Of a DNA stretch of 64,000 nt, positions 51,784 to 61,467 are shown in pieces (position 1 is the stretch's first letter; each line of letters starts with the position of its first letter). Position numbers and translations under genes: made by a program. The notes beneath the pieces were generated by a model. That model made no database searches, was not told the origin of the DNA, and was given only the letters and a program-made list of their open reading frames with translations. Origin of the DNA: Planctomycetota bacterium (lineage in GTDB: Bacteria > Planctomycetota > Phycisphaerae > Phycisphaerales > UBA1924); assembly GCA_017303555.1 (NCBI GenBank), contig JAFLCN010000012.1, positions 62,001 through 126,000 of the forward strand, read 5' to 3'.

Positions 51784-53001
51784 TCACTTCTTCGCCGGCA
51801 CAACAACCTCCACCCAAACCGGGAAGTGGTCGCTCGGGAACTTTCCACCCGCGCCGCTCGCGCCCGGCAGCGTCCGCCAGACACCGCCCTGCGTCACCTT
51901 CAGCTCTTTCGAAGGCAGTACATAGTCCACCCGCATCTTGAACATCGAAGTGTCCGTCGGTTCCAGGCCCGCAACCTCCACATCCGCCTTCGGCGTGAAC
52001 TCGCGCGACACTCTTCTGGCCGCCATCAGCTTGGCGATCGGGTTCTTGAAGCTGTCGCCCTTCTTCGGGTCCGCGTTCAAGTCGCCCACGATCACAAACG
52101 GCGCATCGCTCCCAAAGCCGCCGTACTTCGCGTTGTCATCTACGACATACGGATCATTCGAGAGGTAATCCATCCAGAACCGGATCTCATCGTGGTTGCG
52201 CTTTCCGTTCCGGTCTTCCGGTCCGTCAAAGACCGGCGGCGTCGGGTGGCTGGCAAGCACATGCAGCTCCGCCCCGTTGGGCAACTTCACCGGCACGTCC
52301 CAGTGGCTTTTGCTGCTCAGGCGAACCAGCGCCTTCTCTTCTTCCGTGAACCACGGCGTGCCGTCCGGCTTTGTCGGCAGGTAGTTGCCCGTGACGTAGT
52401 CCCACGGCAACTTCTGAAACGTCCGGACATTCGCCTCATCAATCGTCAGCCGCTCATCCACAAGCAACGCCATGCCGTACTGCCCGGGAAACGTGCCAAA
52501 GCCCCAGCAGTCGTTCCCGAATGCCCGTCCACCCGGCGTCTGCGCGCCCGGCGAGCCATCAGGCTTGGTGCCGGGCGGAGCCGGATACGTCTCGGTCACC
52601 TTTCCGTCGTTGTCGAGGTCAAAGCCGCTGAAAAGCCCGGTGTTGACCGGTGCCATGAACGCCTTGTACCTGATCGGCGTCAACCCCGGCGCCTGCGCGA
52701 CGCTCAGGTAATTCTCCACAAACCGCGCCGCATTCTGCCCGGGCTGATCACCCTCTTTGAACCCCGGCGCACCCGGCATGTCGTACGCGATCTCATTCAA
52801 AAAAATGATGTTCGGCCCGATTCGCTGAATCACCTCCGCGATCGCCTTCAGCCGCGGATTGTCCGCACGCGACACATCCTCCTGCCGCACGTCCTCGATG
52901 TTGAACGTCGCGATGCGCACCGTGACCGCCGGCTTGTCCTCCGCTCGCGCAAAGAGACAACCCCACGTCGCGACAAGCACGAACACCAGCATCTTCTTCA
53001 T
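51784..53001 (-). CDS. Secreted endonuclease/exonuclease/phosphatase-fold protein
   Basis: A 405-residue exported protein. The signal peptide is residues 1-20 (ending FARA). The EEP fold is seen in VRIATFNIEDV, NIIFLNEIAYDMPG, VLASHPTPP, FVIVGDLNADPKKGDSF and a closing SDHFPVWVEV with the catalytic His. Substrates in the superfamily range from nucleic acids to phosphoesters; secretion suggests scavenging. It starts with a TATATT box 6 bases upstream and no Shine-Dalgarno, so may be leaderless. Confidence 0.9.
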   Translation of the reverse strand: MKKMLVFVLVATWGCLFARAEDKPAVTVRIATFNIEDVRQEDVSRADNPRLKAIAEVIQRIGPNIIFLNEIAYDMPGAPGFKEGDQPGQNAARFVENYLSVAQAPGLTPIRYKAFMAPVNTGLFSGFDLDNDGKVTETYPAPPGTKPDGSPGAQTPGGRAFGNDCWGFGTFPGQYGMALLVDERLTIDEANVRTFQKLPWDYVTGNYLPTKPDGTPWFTEEEKALVRLSSKSHWDVPVKLPNGAELHVLASHPTPPVFDGPEDRNGKRNHDEIRFWMDYLSNDPYVVDDNAKYGGFGSDAPFVIVGDLNADPKKGDSFKNPIAKLMAARRVSREFTPKADVEVAGLEPTDTSMFKMRVDYVLPSKELKVTQGGVWRTLPGASGAGGKFPSDHFPVWVEVVVPAKK

Positions 53002-53007
53002 ACGGCC

Positions 53008-53013
53008 AATATA
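53008..53013 (-). promoter_or_regulatory. TANNNT -10-like box (TATATT on the minus strand), 6 bases before an ATG
   Basis: On the minus strand TATATT ends 6 bases before the ATG of the EEP-fold gene. It is a good -10 hexamer; a weak CTGACG lies 19 bases further upstream. Confidence 0.45.
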
Positions 53014-53023
53014 GCTCCGCCGC

Positions 53024-54421
53024 CTACGGGCACGTCAGCGCGTCATACGCCCCCGCAAAGATCACAAAGTCCAGGTCGTCCACCATCGCGTCGCCGTTGA
53101 AGTCGGCCGGGCAGACCATCCCGCACACCAGCGAGTTGTACGCGCTCGCGAAGTCCACGAAATCACTGTCATCCGTGATGTCGTCCCCCGTGATGTCCGT
53201 CGGGCACGTTCCCTCGCGGAAGTCGATCTCGTCCGTCCGCGACGATCCCGCGGCCATCGCCGGTTGCTGGAACGACACGACGACCCGAACCTTTGCAGCG
53301 TTCGCCGGCGCATACCCCTGCGATTGGCTCTTGAACCACTGGTTGACGGGTGTGCTCGCGTCGATCGCCGGGTTCGAGTTCGTCGAGATCAGCGTCCCGC
53401 CGGCCGTGTACCACTCGAGGATCAGCGAAGTCGTGTTCGCGCCTGCCATCGCGTCGAACGACGGGTTGTACCACTGCCCGGAAACCTTGTACCACTTGCC
53501 GGGGGTGACATTGATCTCCTGATACACGCCCGACCAGTTGGTGCTCCCGCTGAAGTTGCCGAACAACTTCACCGAGCTTGCGCCCTCGTAGCCCAGAGCC
53601 CCTTCATAGAACCGATTGCCGAATCCTGTCCAGCCGTACAAGCCGACGTTGCTCGGTCCCCGCGACTCAAACCCCGGGTTCACATACGTCGGCTGATACG
53701 CGCGCACGTAATCGATATCGAAGTACTGCGGAAACACAGTCGTCCCATCCGGATAGCCCGGCCATTGTCCGCCGACCGCCGTGTTCAAGATGATGAAAAA
53801 CGCCGTCTGCGGAATAGCCTGCGTGTGCGTCGCCTTGCGGAAGCCGTCGATGTAGCACTCGATCCGATCCGGCCACCAATCCACCGCGAACGTGTGGAAG
53901 TCCGCCGAATAGTCCGGCCCGTTGATCGTCGTCGTCTGGTGCTGGTTCGTCGGCCACACGCCCCAGTGATTGCTGAAGTACACCGTGTCCGGGTCGTGCC
54001 CCAGCAGCTCCATGATGTCGATTTCCGGCGGCCAGCCTGAAGGATTGGGCAGCATCCAGAACGCGGGCCAGATGCCCTGCGTCTTGGGCATTCTCATGCG
54101 CCCTTCGAACCGACCGAACTTCTGGAAGAATCTGTTCACCGATTCGACCGAGCCCGATGTGTACTGCTTGCCGTTGGTCCAGGTGTTCGTCGATTTCAGC
54201 CGCAGCATTCCATTCACAACCGAAACGTGATTCGGCGCGTACCACTGCGCCTCGCCGTTCTTGTTCGGATCACGGTTGACCACCAGCCATTTCGATGTGT
54301 TCACCGACGTCCCGGTGAATTCATCCGACCACGTCAATTTCCAACCCGGAAGCTCCTGCGCAACACACGCGCCAGCGGGAATCACACCAGCCAAAGCGCA
54401 CAACAAAATCGACTTCTTCAT
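53024..54421 (-). CDS. Secreted GH16 beta-glucanase with CBM-like and dockerin-type C-terminal domains
   Basis: A 465-residue exported hydrolase. Signal peptide 1-22. Residues about 25-260 are a GH16 jelly roll with the catalytic motif E133-I-D-I-M-E138 in PPEIDIMELL, typical of laminarinases (endo-beta-1,3-glucanases). Residues about 250-400 are a beta-sandwich, probably carbohydrate-binding. The last 60 residues hold two Ca-binding-like repeats, ITDDSDFVDFASAYN and MVDDLDFVIFAGAYD, of the GC-type dockerin. Its ATG directly follows the GH1 stop (TAGATG) with GGAGG 6 bases upstream. Confidence 0.93.
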   Translation of the reverse strand: MKKSILLCALAGVIPAGACVAQELPGWKLTWSDEFTGTSVNTSKWLVVNRDPNKNGEAQWYAPNHVSVVNGMLRLKSTNTWTNGKQYTSGSVESVNRFFQKFGRFEGRMRMPKTQGIWPAFWMLPNPSGWPPEIDIMELLGHDPDTVYFSNHWGVWPTNQHQTTTINGPDYSADFHTFAVDWWPDRIECYIDGFRKATHTQAIPQTAFFIILNTAVGGQWPGYPDGTTVFPQYFDIDYVRAYQPTYVNPGFESRGPSNVGLYGWTGFGNRFYEGALGYEGASSVKLFGNFSGSTNWSGVYQEINVTPGKWYKVSGQWYNPSFDAMAGANTTSLILEWYTAGGTLISTNSNPAIDASTPVNQWFKSQSQGYAPANAAKVRVVVSFQQPAMAAGSSRTDEIDFREGTCPTDITGDDITDDSDFVDFASAYNSLVCGMVCPADFNGDAMVDDLDFVIFAGAYDALTCP

Positions 54422-55894
54422 CTACCTGCCTCCGGGAAGAATCGCCGCGGGCTTGCGTGCACCGGGCTTGGACACGATCACATCCTTGCGACCTGGCGCA
54501 CCCGTCAGCGTCGCCCCGGAAGCGGCGGCAAACGGGCTTGCGTCGGAAAGATGATCTCCGTTCGTACGAATCACCTCGGCGTACCAATACGCCGAGTCCT
54601 TGAGCGTCCGCTTCTGCGTCGCAAAGTCCACATAAATCAGGCCGAACCGATCCTTGAATCCCTCGGCCAATTCAAAGTTGTCCAGGATCGACCAGTGGAA
54701 GTATCCATCCACAGGCACGCCGTCCTTCCCCGCGCGGGCAAGCTCGAGCAGATACTGCCGCGTGAAGTCGATGCGCTGCGCATCGTGCACGCGCCCATCG
54801 CTCGCCACCCAGTCCATGTTCGCCATCCCGTTTTCCGTGATCACGATCGGCAGCTTGTACCGCTCGTGCAGGAATCGCGGACCCCAGTACAGCGACTTCG
54901 GCGTAATCGACCAGCGCATCAGCGTCGCAGGCGCACCCGCAACCGGCGGCACCGCCTCAGCAATTCCGTTCGCATTCGTCCGCACCGGCATGCCCGAATA
55001 GATATTCACGCCATAGAAATCGATCTTCTGATGGATCGTCTCCATGTCGCCCTTTTCAATCCGAGGCATGTCCTTCCCAAACAGCTTCACGCCGTCCTCC
55101 GGATAGTGCCCACGGCACACCGGGTCGCCGAACCACGTGTTGTTCCAGAAGTCCTTTTCCGTAATCCCAAAGCTCGAGCGGCGTGCCGCATCGATCTGGT
55201 CCTTCGTCTCCGTCACCGGATAGTCCACGCGTCCGACCGGAGCCCAACCAATGCTCGCCTTCTTCTTCGCCCGCTCGCGAATCACCTGCACCGAGCGTCC
55301 GTGCGCGAGCAGCACATTGTGCGCCGCAGTCAATTGCTCACGCATCGAAAGCTTCAGCCCCGGCGCATGCTTGCCCTCGCGATACCCAAGCCCGATGAAG
55401 ATCTGCGGCTCATTGATCGTGATCCAGTTCGTCACGCGATCGCTCAAGCGATCAACCATCACCCGCGTGTACTCGGCAAACCACGCCGGAATCTCCGGGC
55501 TCAGCCAGCCGCCGCGATCAAACAGCGCCTGCGGCAAATCCCAGTGATACAGCGTCAGCCAGGGCTCGATGTTGTTCGCCAGCAGCTCGTCCACCAGCCG
55601 GTCATAGAACGACAGCCCCGCCTCGTTCACCTTCCCAATACCCAGCGGCAGCACCCTCGGCCACGCCACGCTGAAGCGATACGCCTTCAGCCCCATCCGC
55701 GCCATCAGCGCAACATCTTCCGGCATCCGGTTGTAGTGATCGCAGCAGACATCGTTCACGTCCGAATTCGCAATCGCCCCCGGCCGGCGGCAGAGCGTGT
55801 CCCAAATAGACGGCGCGCGGCCATCCTGCGCTGCCGCGCCCTCGATCTGCAACGCGCTCGATCCTGCACCCCAGACGAATCCTTCGCGGAACAT
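54422..55894 (-). CDS. GH1 beta-glucosidase
   Basis: A 490-residue intracellular GH1 enzyme (no signal peptide) that would hydrolyse imported gluco-oligosaccharides. FVWGAGSSALQIEGA opens the barrel; the acid/base is E162 in ITINEPQ and the nucleophile E354 in VITENGM. Extra Pro/Ala-rich residues form the tail after HWSILDNFELAEGFKDRFG and DSAYWYAEVI. ATG 55894 has GGAG 6-7 bases upstream; the longer frame continuing into the permease gene is a shadow. It lies between the permeases and the GH16 gene. Confidence 0.94.
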   Translation of the reverse strand: MFREGFVWGAGSSALQIEGAAAQDGRAPSIWDTLCRRPGAIANSDVNDVCCDHYNRMPEDVALMARMGLKAYRFSVAWPRVLPLGIGKVNEAGLSFYDRLVDELLANNIEPWLTLYHWDLPQALFDRGGWLSPEIPAWFAEYTRVMVDRLSDRVTNWITINEPQIFIGLGYREGKHAPGLKLSMREQLTAAHNVLLAHGRSVQVIRERAKKKASIGWAPVGRVDYPVTETKDQIDAARRSSFGITEKDFWNNTWFGDPVCRGHYPEDGVKLFGKDMPRIEKGDMETIHQKIDFYGVNIYSGMPVRTNANGIAEAVPPVAGAPATLMRWSITPKSLYWGPRFLHERYKLPIVITENGMANMDWVASDGRVHDAQRIDFTRQYLLELARAGKDGVPVDGYFHWSILDNFELAEGFKDRFGLIYVDFATQKRTLKDSAYWYAEVIRTNGDHLSDASPFAAASGATLTGAPGRKDVIVSKPGARKPAAILPGGR

Positions 55895-55941
55895 GCAAAC
55901 TCCAATCTGCAGGCCCTCGTTGGGCCGGTAGCGGGGCGGCA

Positions 55942-56799
55942 TCAAGCCTTGACGGCGCCCGAAGTCAATCCTGAAACAAAGTCCTTCTGCATCACCAGAA
56001 ACAGCACCATCACCGGCAGGATCGAAATGATCGTTCCCGCCATCTGAAGCCCGTAGTCGTTGTAATACCCGCGACGCAGCTCCGCCACCGCCACCGACAG
56101 CGGAAACTTCGACGGATCCTGCAGCACAACCTGCGGCGCGATGAAATTGTTCCACATCCCCAGGAACGTCACCATCAGGAACGTCCCGATCATCGGACGC
56201 ACCAGCGGGAGCACGACGGTCGCAAAGGTCCGCCACTCGCCGGCGCCATCGATCCGTGCCGCTTCCAGCAGGTCATTCGGCACACCAGACACGATGGCCT
56301 GCCGGAACAGGAAGACGCCGAACGCGGGCGCGAGCGCCGGCAGGATCAACCCGGCAAACGAATCGAGCAGATCAAGCCGGTAGAGAAGCTGGTACGTCGG
56401 CGCGATGATCAACGGGGCCGGAATGAGAACCGCCGCGAGCACGAGCGCGGTGCAGAACCCGCGCCCCTTGAACCGGAACTTCGCGAGCGCATACCCGCCC
56501 ATCGCGCAGCTCAAAGTCGCCACAACCCCCGTCACCGAAGACAGGAAGATCGAGTTCACCAGGCTGTTCGAAAAATCGAGCTCGGTGAACAGCCGCCGGA
56601 ACGGCTCGGTCGTGAGCCGTTCCCACGCGATCCGCTTCCCATCCATCGGCAGGAACGTCGAGCGGAAGAACTCTTCATTGCTCTTGAAGCTCGAGGCGAT
56701 CAGCCACAGGAACGGAATGATCGTGAAGATCGCGGCGATCAGCAGCACGCCGCGCGTCCAGATCCAGCCCAGCACCCGCGTGGTTCGAAGGCTCGTCAT
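55942..56799 (-). CDS. Carbohydrate ABC transporter permease (MalG-type)
   Basis: A 285-residue inner-membrane protein with six helices. The EAA-loop signature is LLEAARIDGAGEWRTFATVVLPLVRPMIGTF, the MalG-like form. It starts at ATG 56799, overlapping the partner permease by 4 bases. Together they import mono- or oligosaccharides. No ATPase gene lies in the locus, so a shared ATPase encoded elsewhere (MsmX-like) is likely. Confidence 0.93.
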   Translation of the reverse strand: MTSLRTTRVLGWIWTRGVLLIAAIFTIIPFLWLIASSFKSNEEFFRSTFLPMDGKRIAWERLTTEPFRRLFTELDFSNSLVNSIFLSSVTGVVATLSCAMGGYALAKFRFKGRGFCTALVLAAVLIPAPLIIAPTYQLLYRLDLLDSFAGLILPALAPAFGVFLFRQAIVSGVPNDLLEAARIDGAGEWRTFATVVLPLVRPMIGTFLMVTFLGMWNNFIAPQVVLQDPSKFPLSVAVAELRRGYYNDYGLQMAGTIISILPVMVLFLVMQKDFVSGLTSGAVKA

Positions 56800-57716
56800 G
56801 CCGAAGCCTCCTCGCCCCGCGAAGTCAATCTCTGCACGCCCGCGCACACAAGCAGAATCAGCGCCAGCGCCCAGCCGATCGCACTGGCGTACCCCAGGTC
56901 GCCCGTTTCAAATCCATTCTGGAACAGGTAGAGCACGATCGTCATGGCCCGGTTGTCCGGCCCCGCCGTGTTGTTGAACATGATGAACGGCAATTCAAAG
57001 AGCTGGAAGCTCCCGATCACGCTCATCAGCACCACAAACCCCGCCACCGGTCGGATCGCCGGAACAGTCACCGTGAAGAACCGCCGGATCGGCCCCGCGC
57101 CATCGACCACCGACGCCTCGATCAGATCCTTCCGCACATTCTGCAGCGCCGCCGAGAAGAACGTCATATTGAAACCGACGAACATCCACAAACTCGCCAC
57201 GATCAGCGCGCTCATCACGTGCTGCTGCAGCCACCCGAAATCCAGGCTCCAGTCCACGCCCACCGGCTTCAGCATCGCGTTCAGAGTTTGGTTCGCCAGA
57301 CCCGTCTGCTTCTCGAAAATCAGAGCAAACATCATCGCCGCGAAAACCACGCCCACCATCGACGGGGAGAACAACAGCAGCCGGATCCAGCTCCGCCCGC
57401 GAAGCCCCGGCGTTTCCAGAACGAGCGCCAAACCCAGAGCCAGCGGCAACTGAATGAACAGCGACCCCAGCGTGTAGATGCACGTGTTCCGCAGCGCCGT
57501 CCAGAAGAGCGGATCGCCCATCAGCCCGCGGAAGTTCGACAGCCCAACAAACTTTGTCGCGCCCGGGCCGAACGTCGTCTGCATCGAGAGCACGACCGAC
57601 TGCACCAGCGGGTACAGAGTGAAGAGCGCAAAGCAGACAAGGAACGGCGAGAGAAACAGCCACGGCGCCAGCCGAGACCGGAATCCGCTCCCCGCGCTCG
57701 AGTGGGCCGCGCTCAC
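56796..57716 (-). CDS. Carbohydrate ABC transporter permease (MalF-type)
   Basis: A 306-residue inner-membrane protein, six helices after WLFLSPFLVCFALFTLYPLVQS. The EAA loop reads DLIEASVVDGAGPIRRFFTVTVPAIRPVAGF. It pairs with the MalG-type permease and uses the upstream-encoded binding protein. The start is a GTG with GGAGG 8 bases upstream, overlapping the binding-protein stop by 4 bases. Confidence 0.93.
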   Translation of the reverse strand: MSAAHSSAGSGFRSRLAPWLFLSPFLVCFALFTLYPLVQSVVLSMQTTFGPGATKFVGLSNFRGLMGDPLFWTALRNTCIYTLGSLFIQLPLALGLALVLETPGLRGRSWIRLLLFSPSMVGVVFAAMMFALIFEKQTGLANQTLNAMLKPVGVDWSLDFGWLQQHVMSALIVASLWMFVGFNMTFFSAALQNVRKDLIEASVVDGAGPIRRFFTVTVPAIRPVAGFVVLMSVIGSFQLFELPFIMFNNTAGPDNRAMTIVLYLFQNGFETGDLGYASAIGWALALILLVCAGVQRLTSRGEEASA

Positions 57717-59161
57717 GAAGCACCTCCCACTTCTGCCAGGAACACATTCCGCTTCAAAACGTCTTCCACCTGCTTCTGGGCCTCACCCAAAAACGCTTTC
57801 GCCCGCGCCTTCAGCCTGGGAAGGTCGTACGCGTTCTTCTCGCCCGCCTCGTGCGCCCGCCGGGCCTCTTCCGCCAGCTTCACGAGCGCATCGACCGTGC
57901 GATACATCGCAAACGTGTTGTACGGCGAACTGTTCCGGTTCGGCACCAGCGGCGCGAGGTTGATGTACAGCCTCCCCGCCGGCTGCCCCGAAAAGAACGC
58001 GTTCGGCTCATCGAAGATCGGATCACTCCAGTACTTCTTCACCGGCGTGACAATCCCGCCCTCGCGGTACAAATCACGCATGAACTGATCCGAGATGTAC
58101 AGCTCTTTGCAGAACGCCCACAGCTTGTCGAAATCGCCCGGCTTCTGCACCGCCGTCTTCGGGATGCCCAGCATCGTCCCGCCCCACACGCTCGTCCGCT
58201 TGCCGCCCTTCTCCCACGCGGGCATCGGCATCAGCTTCATCTTCCCGGAGAGGCTCGGGATTTCGTGCTTCCAGATATCTCCCATCCAGTCCGGAAAGAA
58301 GCTCGCAAGCACGTAACCATCGGCCTTCAGCTTGTTGCCGACCGCCGAGAAGTTCGGCGCATCCGCCGCGATCCGCTTCGGCCCGCCCAGCCACGTCGTG
58401 ATCGTCGCCAGCACGTGCACGTTGATCTCGCTGTCCAGCGTCGGCCGCTCATGCTCATCAAAGAACCCGCCCCCCGCCTGCAGCAGCAACAACTCCAGGT
58501 GATCCTGGTTCGTCTCCCACATGTTCAGCAGGAACCGATCCGGCTTCCCGTCGCCGGTCGTATCCATCAGCGGGCCCAGCACCCGCGCGAAGTCTTCCCA
58601 CGTCTCGATCGTGGAAACATCGATCCCCGCCGCCTCGACAATATCCGCGCGATACCCCAGCATCACCGGATGGACATCGTGCGGCAATCCGAAAATGTGC
58701 CCCCGCGTCGTCCACGGGCTGAAGCTCGGCGCGTTGATTTCTTCGAGCAATCCCTCTTTCTTCAGCGTTTCCGTCAGGTCATAAAACCCGACGCTCTCGA
58801 CCGGCCCGCCGAACGTCCGCGACACGCCGCGCCGCTCGACCTCCAGCACATCCGCGCACGGCACATCACCCAGGAACGAGGCCATCATCCGCCGTTCCAT
58901 CGCGGGCAGGCTCAAGAGCCGCAGATCAAACAGCGCCCGCCCGTCCTTCGCCGCAGCCTTATTCCACGCCTCCACCCGCGGCTCATACATCAGGTAATGC
59001 GGGCGCGCAAACGTCCACATCGCCTTCTCGTTCGGCGTCGGGCGCGATGCTCCCACCGCGAGCAGCGCGCTGCTCACGATCGCCAGCAGCGTCACGATCG
59101 CCGCGCCCGGCGGCAGCCACTCCGGCAGCATCCCTGCAAGTCTGTCTTTCTGCTCCTGCAT
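57713..59161 (-). CDS. ABC transporter extracellular substrate-binding protein
   Basis: A 482-residue family 1 binding protein. An N-terminal hydrophobic segment (about 15-40, GAAIVTLLAIVSSALLAVGAS) has no lipobox and may anchor it to the membrane. Later motifs include YRADIVEAAGIDVSTIETWEDF (the MalE-like hinge region) and KYGVWGGTML-like VWGGTMLGIPKT. It likely binds a gluco-oligosaccharide, given GH16 and GH1 in the same operon. ATG 59161 is used; an internal ATG at 59131, with a weak GCAGGG before it, is possible. Confidence 0.9.
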   Translation of the reverse strand: MQEQKDRLAGMLPEWLPPGAAIVTLLAIVSSALLAVGASRPTPNEKAMWTFARPHYLMYEPRVEAWNKAAAKDGRALFDLRLLSLPAMERRMMASFLGDVPCADVLEVERRGVSRTFGGPVESVGFYDLTETLKKEGLLEEINAPSFSPWTTRGHIFGLPHDVHPVMLGYRADIVEAAGIDVSTIETWEDFARVLGPLMDTTGDGKPDRFLLNMWETNQDHLELLLLQAGGGFFDEHERPTLDSEINVHVLATITTWLGGPKRIAADAPNFSAVGNKLKADGYVLASFFPDWMGDIWKHEIPSLSGKMKLMPMPAWEKGGKRTSVWGGTMLGIPKTAVQKPGDFDKLWAFCKELYISDQFMRDLYREGGIVTPVKKYWSDPIFDEPNAFFSGQPAGRLYINLAPLVPNRNSSPYNTFAMYRTVDALVKLAEEARRAHEAGEKNAYDLPRLKARAKAFLGEAQKQVEDVLKRNVFLAEVGGAS

Positions 59162-59191
59162 GAAAGGTCCAGAAATCTCTGCGCAGCCCCG

Positions 59192-59233
59192 AAAAACTCC
59201 GGGGCCGGCGCTCGCCGCACCGGCCCCGGGAGT
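59192..59233 (-). terminator. Terminator between the dockerin-bearing gene and the binding-protein gene
   Basis: ACTCCGGGGCCGG (59196-59208) pairs almost perfectly with CCGGCCCCGGGAGT (59220-59233). On the minus strand the stem is followed by TTTTTC. It should end or attenuate transcription before the ABC/GH genes, making the dockerin-bearing gene a separate, possibly higher, expression unit. Confidence 0.8.
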
Positions 59234-59279
59234 CGGAAAGGAAGAATGGAATCAGGTCAAACTGATCTCAGTGGCAGTA

Positions 59280-60104
59280 TCAGGGGCAGACCAGTTCGTT
59301 GTACGCCGCAGCGAAGATGACGAAGTCGGCGTCATCGACGAAGGTGTCGTCGTTCAGATCCGCCGGGCAGCCCGCGGGCATGCTCGGATCGGAGCAGTCG
59401 AGGATGTTGTACGCGCCGGCGAAGATGACGAAGTCAGCGTCATCCACAAAGCCGTCGTCATTGAGATCGCCCGGGCAGGTGTCCACCGCGCCGCCGGTCG
59501 CAATGACGGCATTGCCGTACGGGCCGACATCGGTGATCCAGACGTTGGCGCCGACCACCGTGAAGCCCCACTGAACGTGGCGGGCCGGATCGGGCTCGGT
59601 CTCGAGCGAAACGCTGAACGGTCCCGGAACGAGCGGGATGATCATCTCGTTGTGCGAGGAGTAGTCAGGGGCAAAGTCCTTGACCCAGATCGTCGCCGTG
59701 TGCGCCGAGGTGAAATCGTTCGAGATCACCGTTCCCTCGAAGGTCACGACCACGCCGCTCAGCGTGCCGTCGCTCACTTCGTGGTAGCAGTTGGCATCCA
59801 TCCACTTGTTGCCGGTCGAGCCGGGGCCGCCCTCGGGGATGTACCAGAAGGGGTTCGGATCATCGACGCTGTTGGGGTACAGCGTGAGCGTGCCCGCGCC
59901 ATCATTGAACTCGGCGCGCAGGCCATCCACGCCCCAGGGGCTGCCGAAGACGTACCCGCCGCCGTTTTCCGGCAGCTCGAACACGTTCATGTAACCGAGC
60001 CAGCCGGCGGACGAGTCGCCCACACCGACGACCGCGGCCTGCGCGGAAAGCGCCGCACCCGCGACAACACCCAAAGCCAACAGTTGAAGAGAACGCACTT
60101 GCAT
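59280..60104 (-). CDS. Secreted protein with GC-type dockerin repeats
   Basis: A 274-residue exported protein. Signal peptide 1-23 (cleavage after AQA). Residues 24-210 are beta-rich with no recognised family; residues 215-274 hold two EF-hand-like repeats, DLNDDGFVDDADFVIFAGAYN and DLNDDTFVDDADFVIFAAAYN, each followed by Cys. It lies between the sugar transporter and the pseudopilin gene and is separated from the transporter by a terminator. AAGGAG lies 9 bases before the ATG. It may bind or display at the cell surface; not an enzyme by any motif seen. Confidence 0.85.
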   Translation of the reverse strand: MQVRSLQLLALGVVAGAALSAQAAVVGVGDSSAGWLGYMNVFELPENGGGYVFGSPWGVDGLRAEFNDGAGTLTLYPNSVDDPNPFWYIPEGGPGSTGNKWMDANCYHEVSDGTLSGVVVTFEGTVISNDFTSAHTATIWVKDFAPDYSSHNEMIIPLVPGPFSVSLETEPDPARHVQWGFTVVGANVWITDVGPYGNAVIATGGAVDTCPGDLNDDGFVDDADFVIFAGAYNILDCSDPSMPAGCPADLNDDTFVDDADFVIFAAAYNELVCP

Positions 60105-60403
60105 TGCTGAGCTCCTTGAAATCCGACTCTTGAAACAACTTGTGTACCTGTTAGCACACATTCCTTTTCGCTCGAAACGCCCGGTCGTTTGGCGAGCGGG
60201 CCCTCTCTCTCTCCACGGAGCGAAACGCCGCGAAGAGCTCTCACCGACTTGCGGGACACACGTCCCCATTCCTGTCGCGCCTCATTCCCTCGAACGAGGC
60301 TTTCGCCGATCTCATTACTCCCGTTGTAAGAAGCCCGGAATCATCTGAAATCGCCTCGATGCGGGACACGTCGCGTCCACCCTGACGCCGACGACTTTGA
60401 CTG
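60105..60403 (-). promoter_or_regulatory. Upstream region of the dockerin-bearing gene
   Basis: No gene is seen in these 299 bases. Near 60131 a TTGAAACAACTTG segment carries one TGAAAC half of the palindrome found near the LacI gene, so this may be a weak operator. No firm promoter hexamers are evident. Confidence 0.35.
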
Positions 60404-61444
60404 TTATGGTGTCGTCTTCGGTGCTTCCAGTTCGAAATCCTTCGGCGACCACAGAACCTGGAGCGTGCTCCTTGGGGGCTCGGTGGATGTCGAAAAATTC
60501 TCAAAGAGTTGCGTGGGCTGGAACGTCCCCACATGGCCATCGACGAAACCGATCGGTGCAGAGCCGTTGATCGCCGAGAACTGCTTGGAACGGCGCGGAT
60601 GCCGGTACCAGGGGATGTAGCTCTTGAATTCCGATGCGGACGCGGCTTCACTCAACTCCACCGGCCGCTTCGTCGGATCGCCCGGCCACGTGAACAGGCC
60701 GGTGAGCGTTCCGGCACCAAAGCGGCTCGCCACCCGGTATTGCCCGCCGTTGAAACTCGCAAGCTGCCCGATGTTTGCTTCCGTCCACCAGGTCTGGCTC
60801 GTGTCCTGCTTCTTCGCGTCGTTTTCCGATCCCCAGGGTGCCCACGCCTCGCTGATCAAGAGCATCCTGGAGCTGTAATTCACAGCGTTGTCGAAGCCGA
60901 TGCCCTTGAGAACGTCGGGCTTGCCCGCGTAGGTCACATTGTCCGTTCCCGGGCGGTAGGGCGGATTTGCCGTGGCACCAAGTGAGTTGTTCGGGCCAAA
61001 GGTTGTCGCCGACGAAGCCCAGTAGTTCATGGCATACGAACGCGCGGCAAACATATGCGTTGGGCATGCCAAAGCGCCGCCACCCACCGTGGCGTTCTTT
61101 GCATTCGTCGTGTGCAGATTGGAACGGTCCGCCTCCGGCAGATACTTGCCGATGCGATTCACGTCGTACCAGAAGTTGCCCTGCTTCTTTGTCTGCTCGT
61201 CCCGCGCCGACATGTTCGGCGGGAACTGCTGCTTGTAGTCGTTCGAGTACGCCACAAGCGCGGTCACGACCTGTCTCTGATTGACCGTGCACTTCAGCGT
61301 CCGCGCCGATTCCCGCGCCTTCCCCAGCGCCGGCAGCAGGATGCCGATCAGGAGCGCAATCACCGCGATCACAACGAGCAACTCGATCAGGGTGAAACCC
61401 CGACAGTTCGCCCCGGCCCGACATGACTCCGACTTGCTTCGCAT
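60404..61444 (-). CDS. Pseudopilin-like protein with prepilin cleavage site and DG C-terminal motif
   Basis: A 346-residue exported protein. A short basic leader ends at G16; [26 protein letters not shown] is the prepilin peptidase (PilD) site, with E21 at +5, followed by the hydrophobic helix. [20 protein letters not shown] is the usual next segment, and the C-terminus has a FVDGHVGTF motif of the H-X9-DG (DUF1559-like) group common in planctomycetes. ATG 61444 has AAGGAAG upstream; a GTG at 61471 overlaps the LacI stop. Its job beside a glucan locus is unknown. Confidence 0.88.
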   Translation of the reverse strand: MRSKSESCRAGANCRGFTLIELLVVIAVIALLIGILLPALGKARESARTLKCTVNQRQVVTALVAYSNDYKQQFPPNMSARDEQTKKQGNFWYDVNRIGKYLPEADRSNLHTTNAKNATVGGGALACPTHMFAARSYAMNYWASSATTFGPNNSLGATANPPYRPGTDNVTYAGKPDVLKGIGFDNAVNYSSRMLLISEAWAPWGSENDAKKQDTSQTWWTEANIGQLASFNGGQYRVASRFGAGTLTGLFTWPGDPTKRPVELSEAASASEFKSYIPWYRHPRRSKQFSAINGSAPIGFVDGHVGTFQPTQLFENFSTSTEPPRSTLQVLWSPKDFELEAPKTTP

Positions 61445-61467
61445 CGCTTCCTTCTCCTTCTCCAGAT

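Noticed and set aside
54227-56047. A 606-codon open frame on the plus strand
   Set aside because: It is antisense to the GH1 gene, which has full catalytic motifs; Arg/His-rich with no motif.
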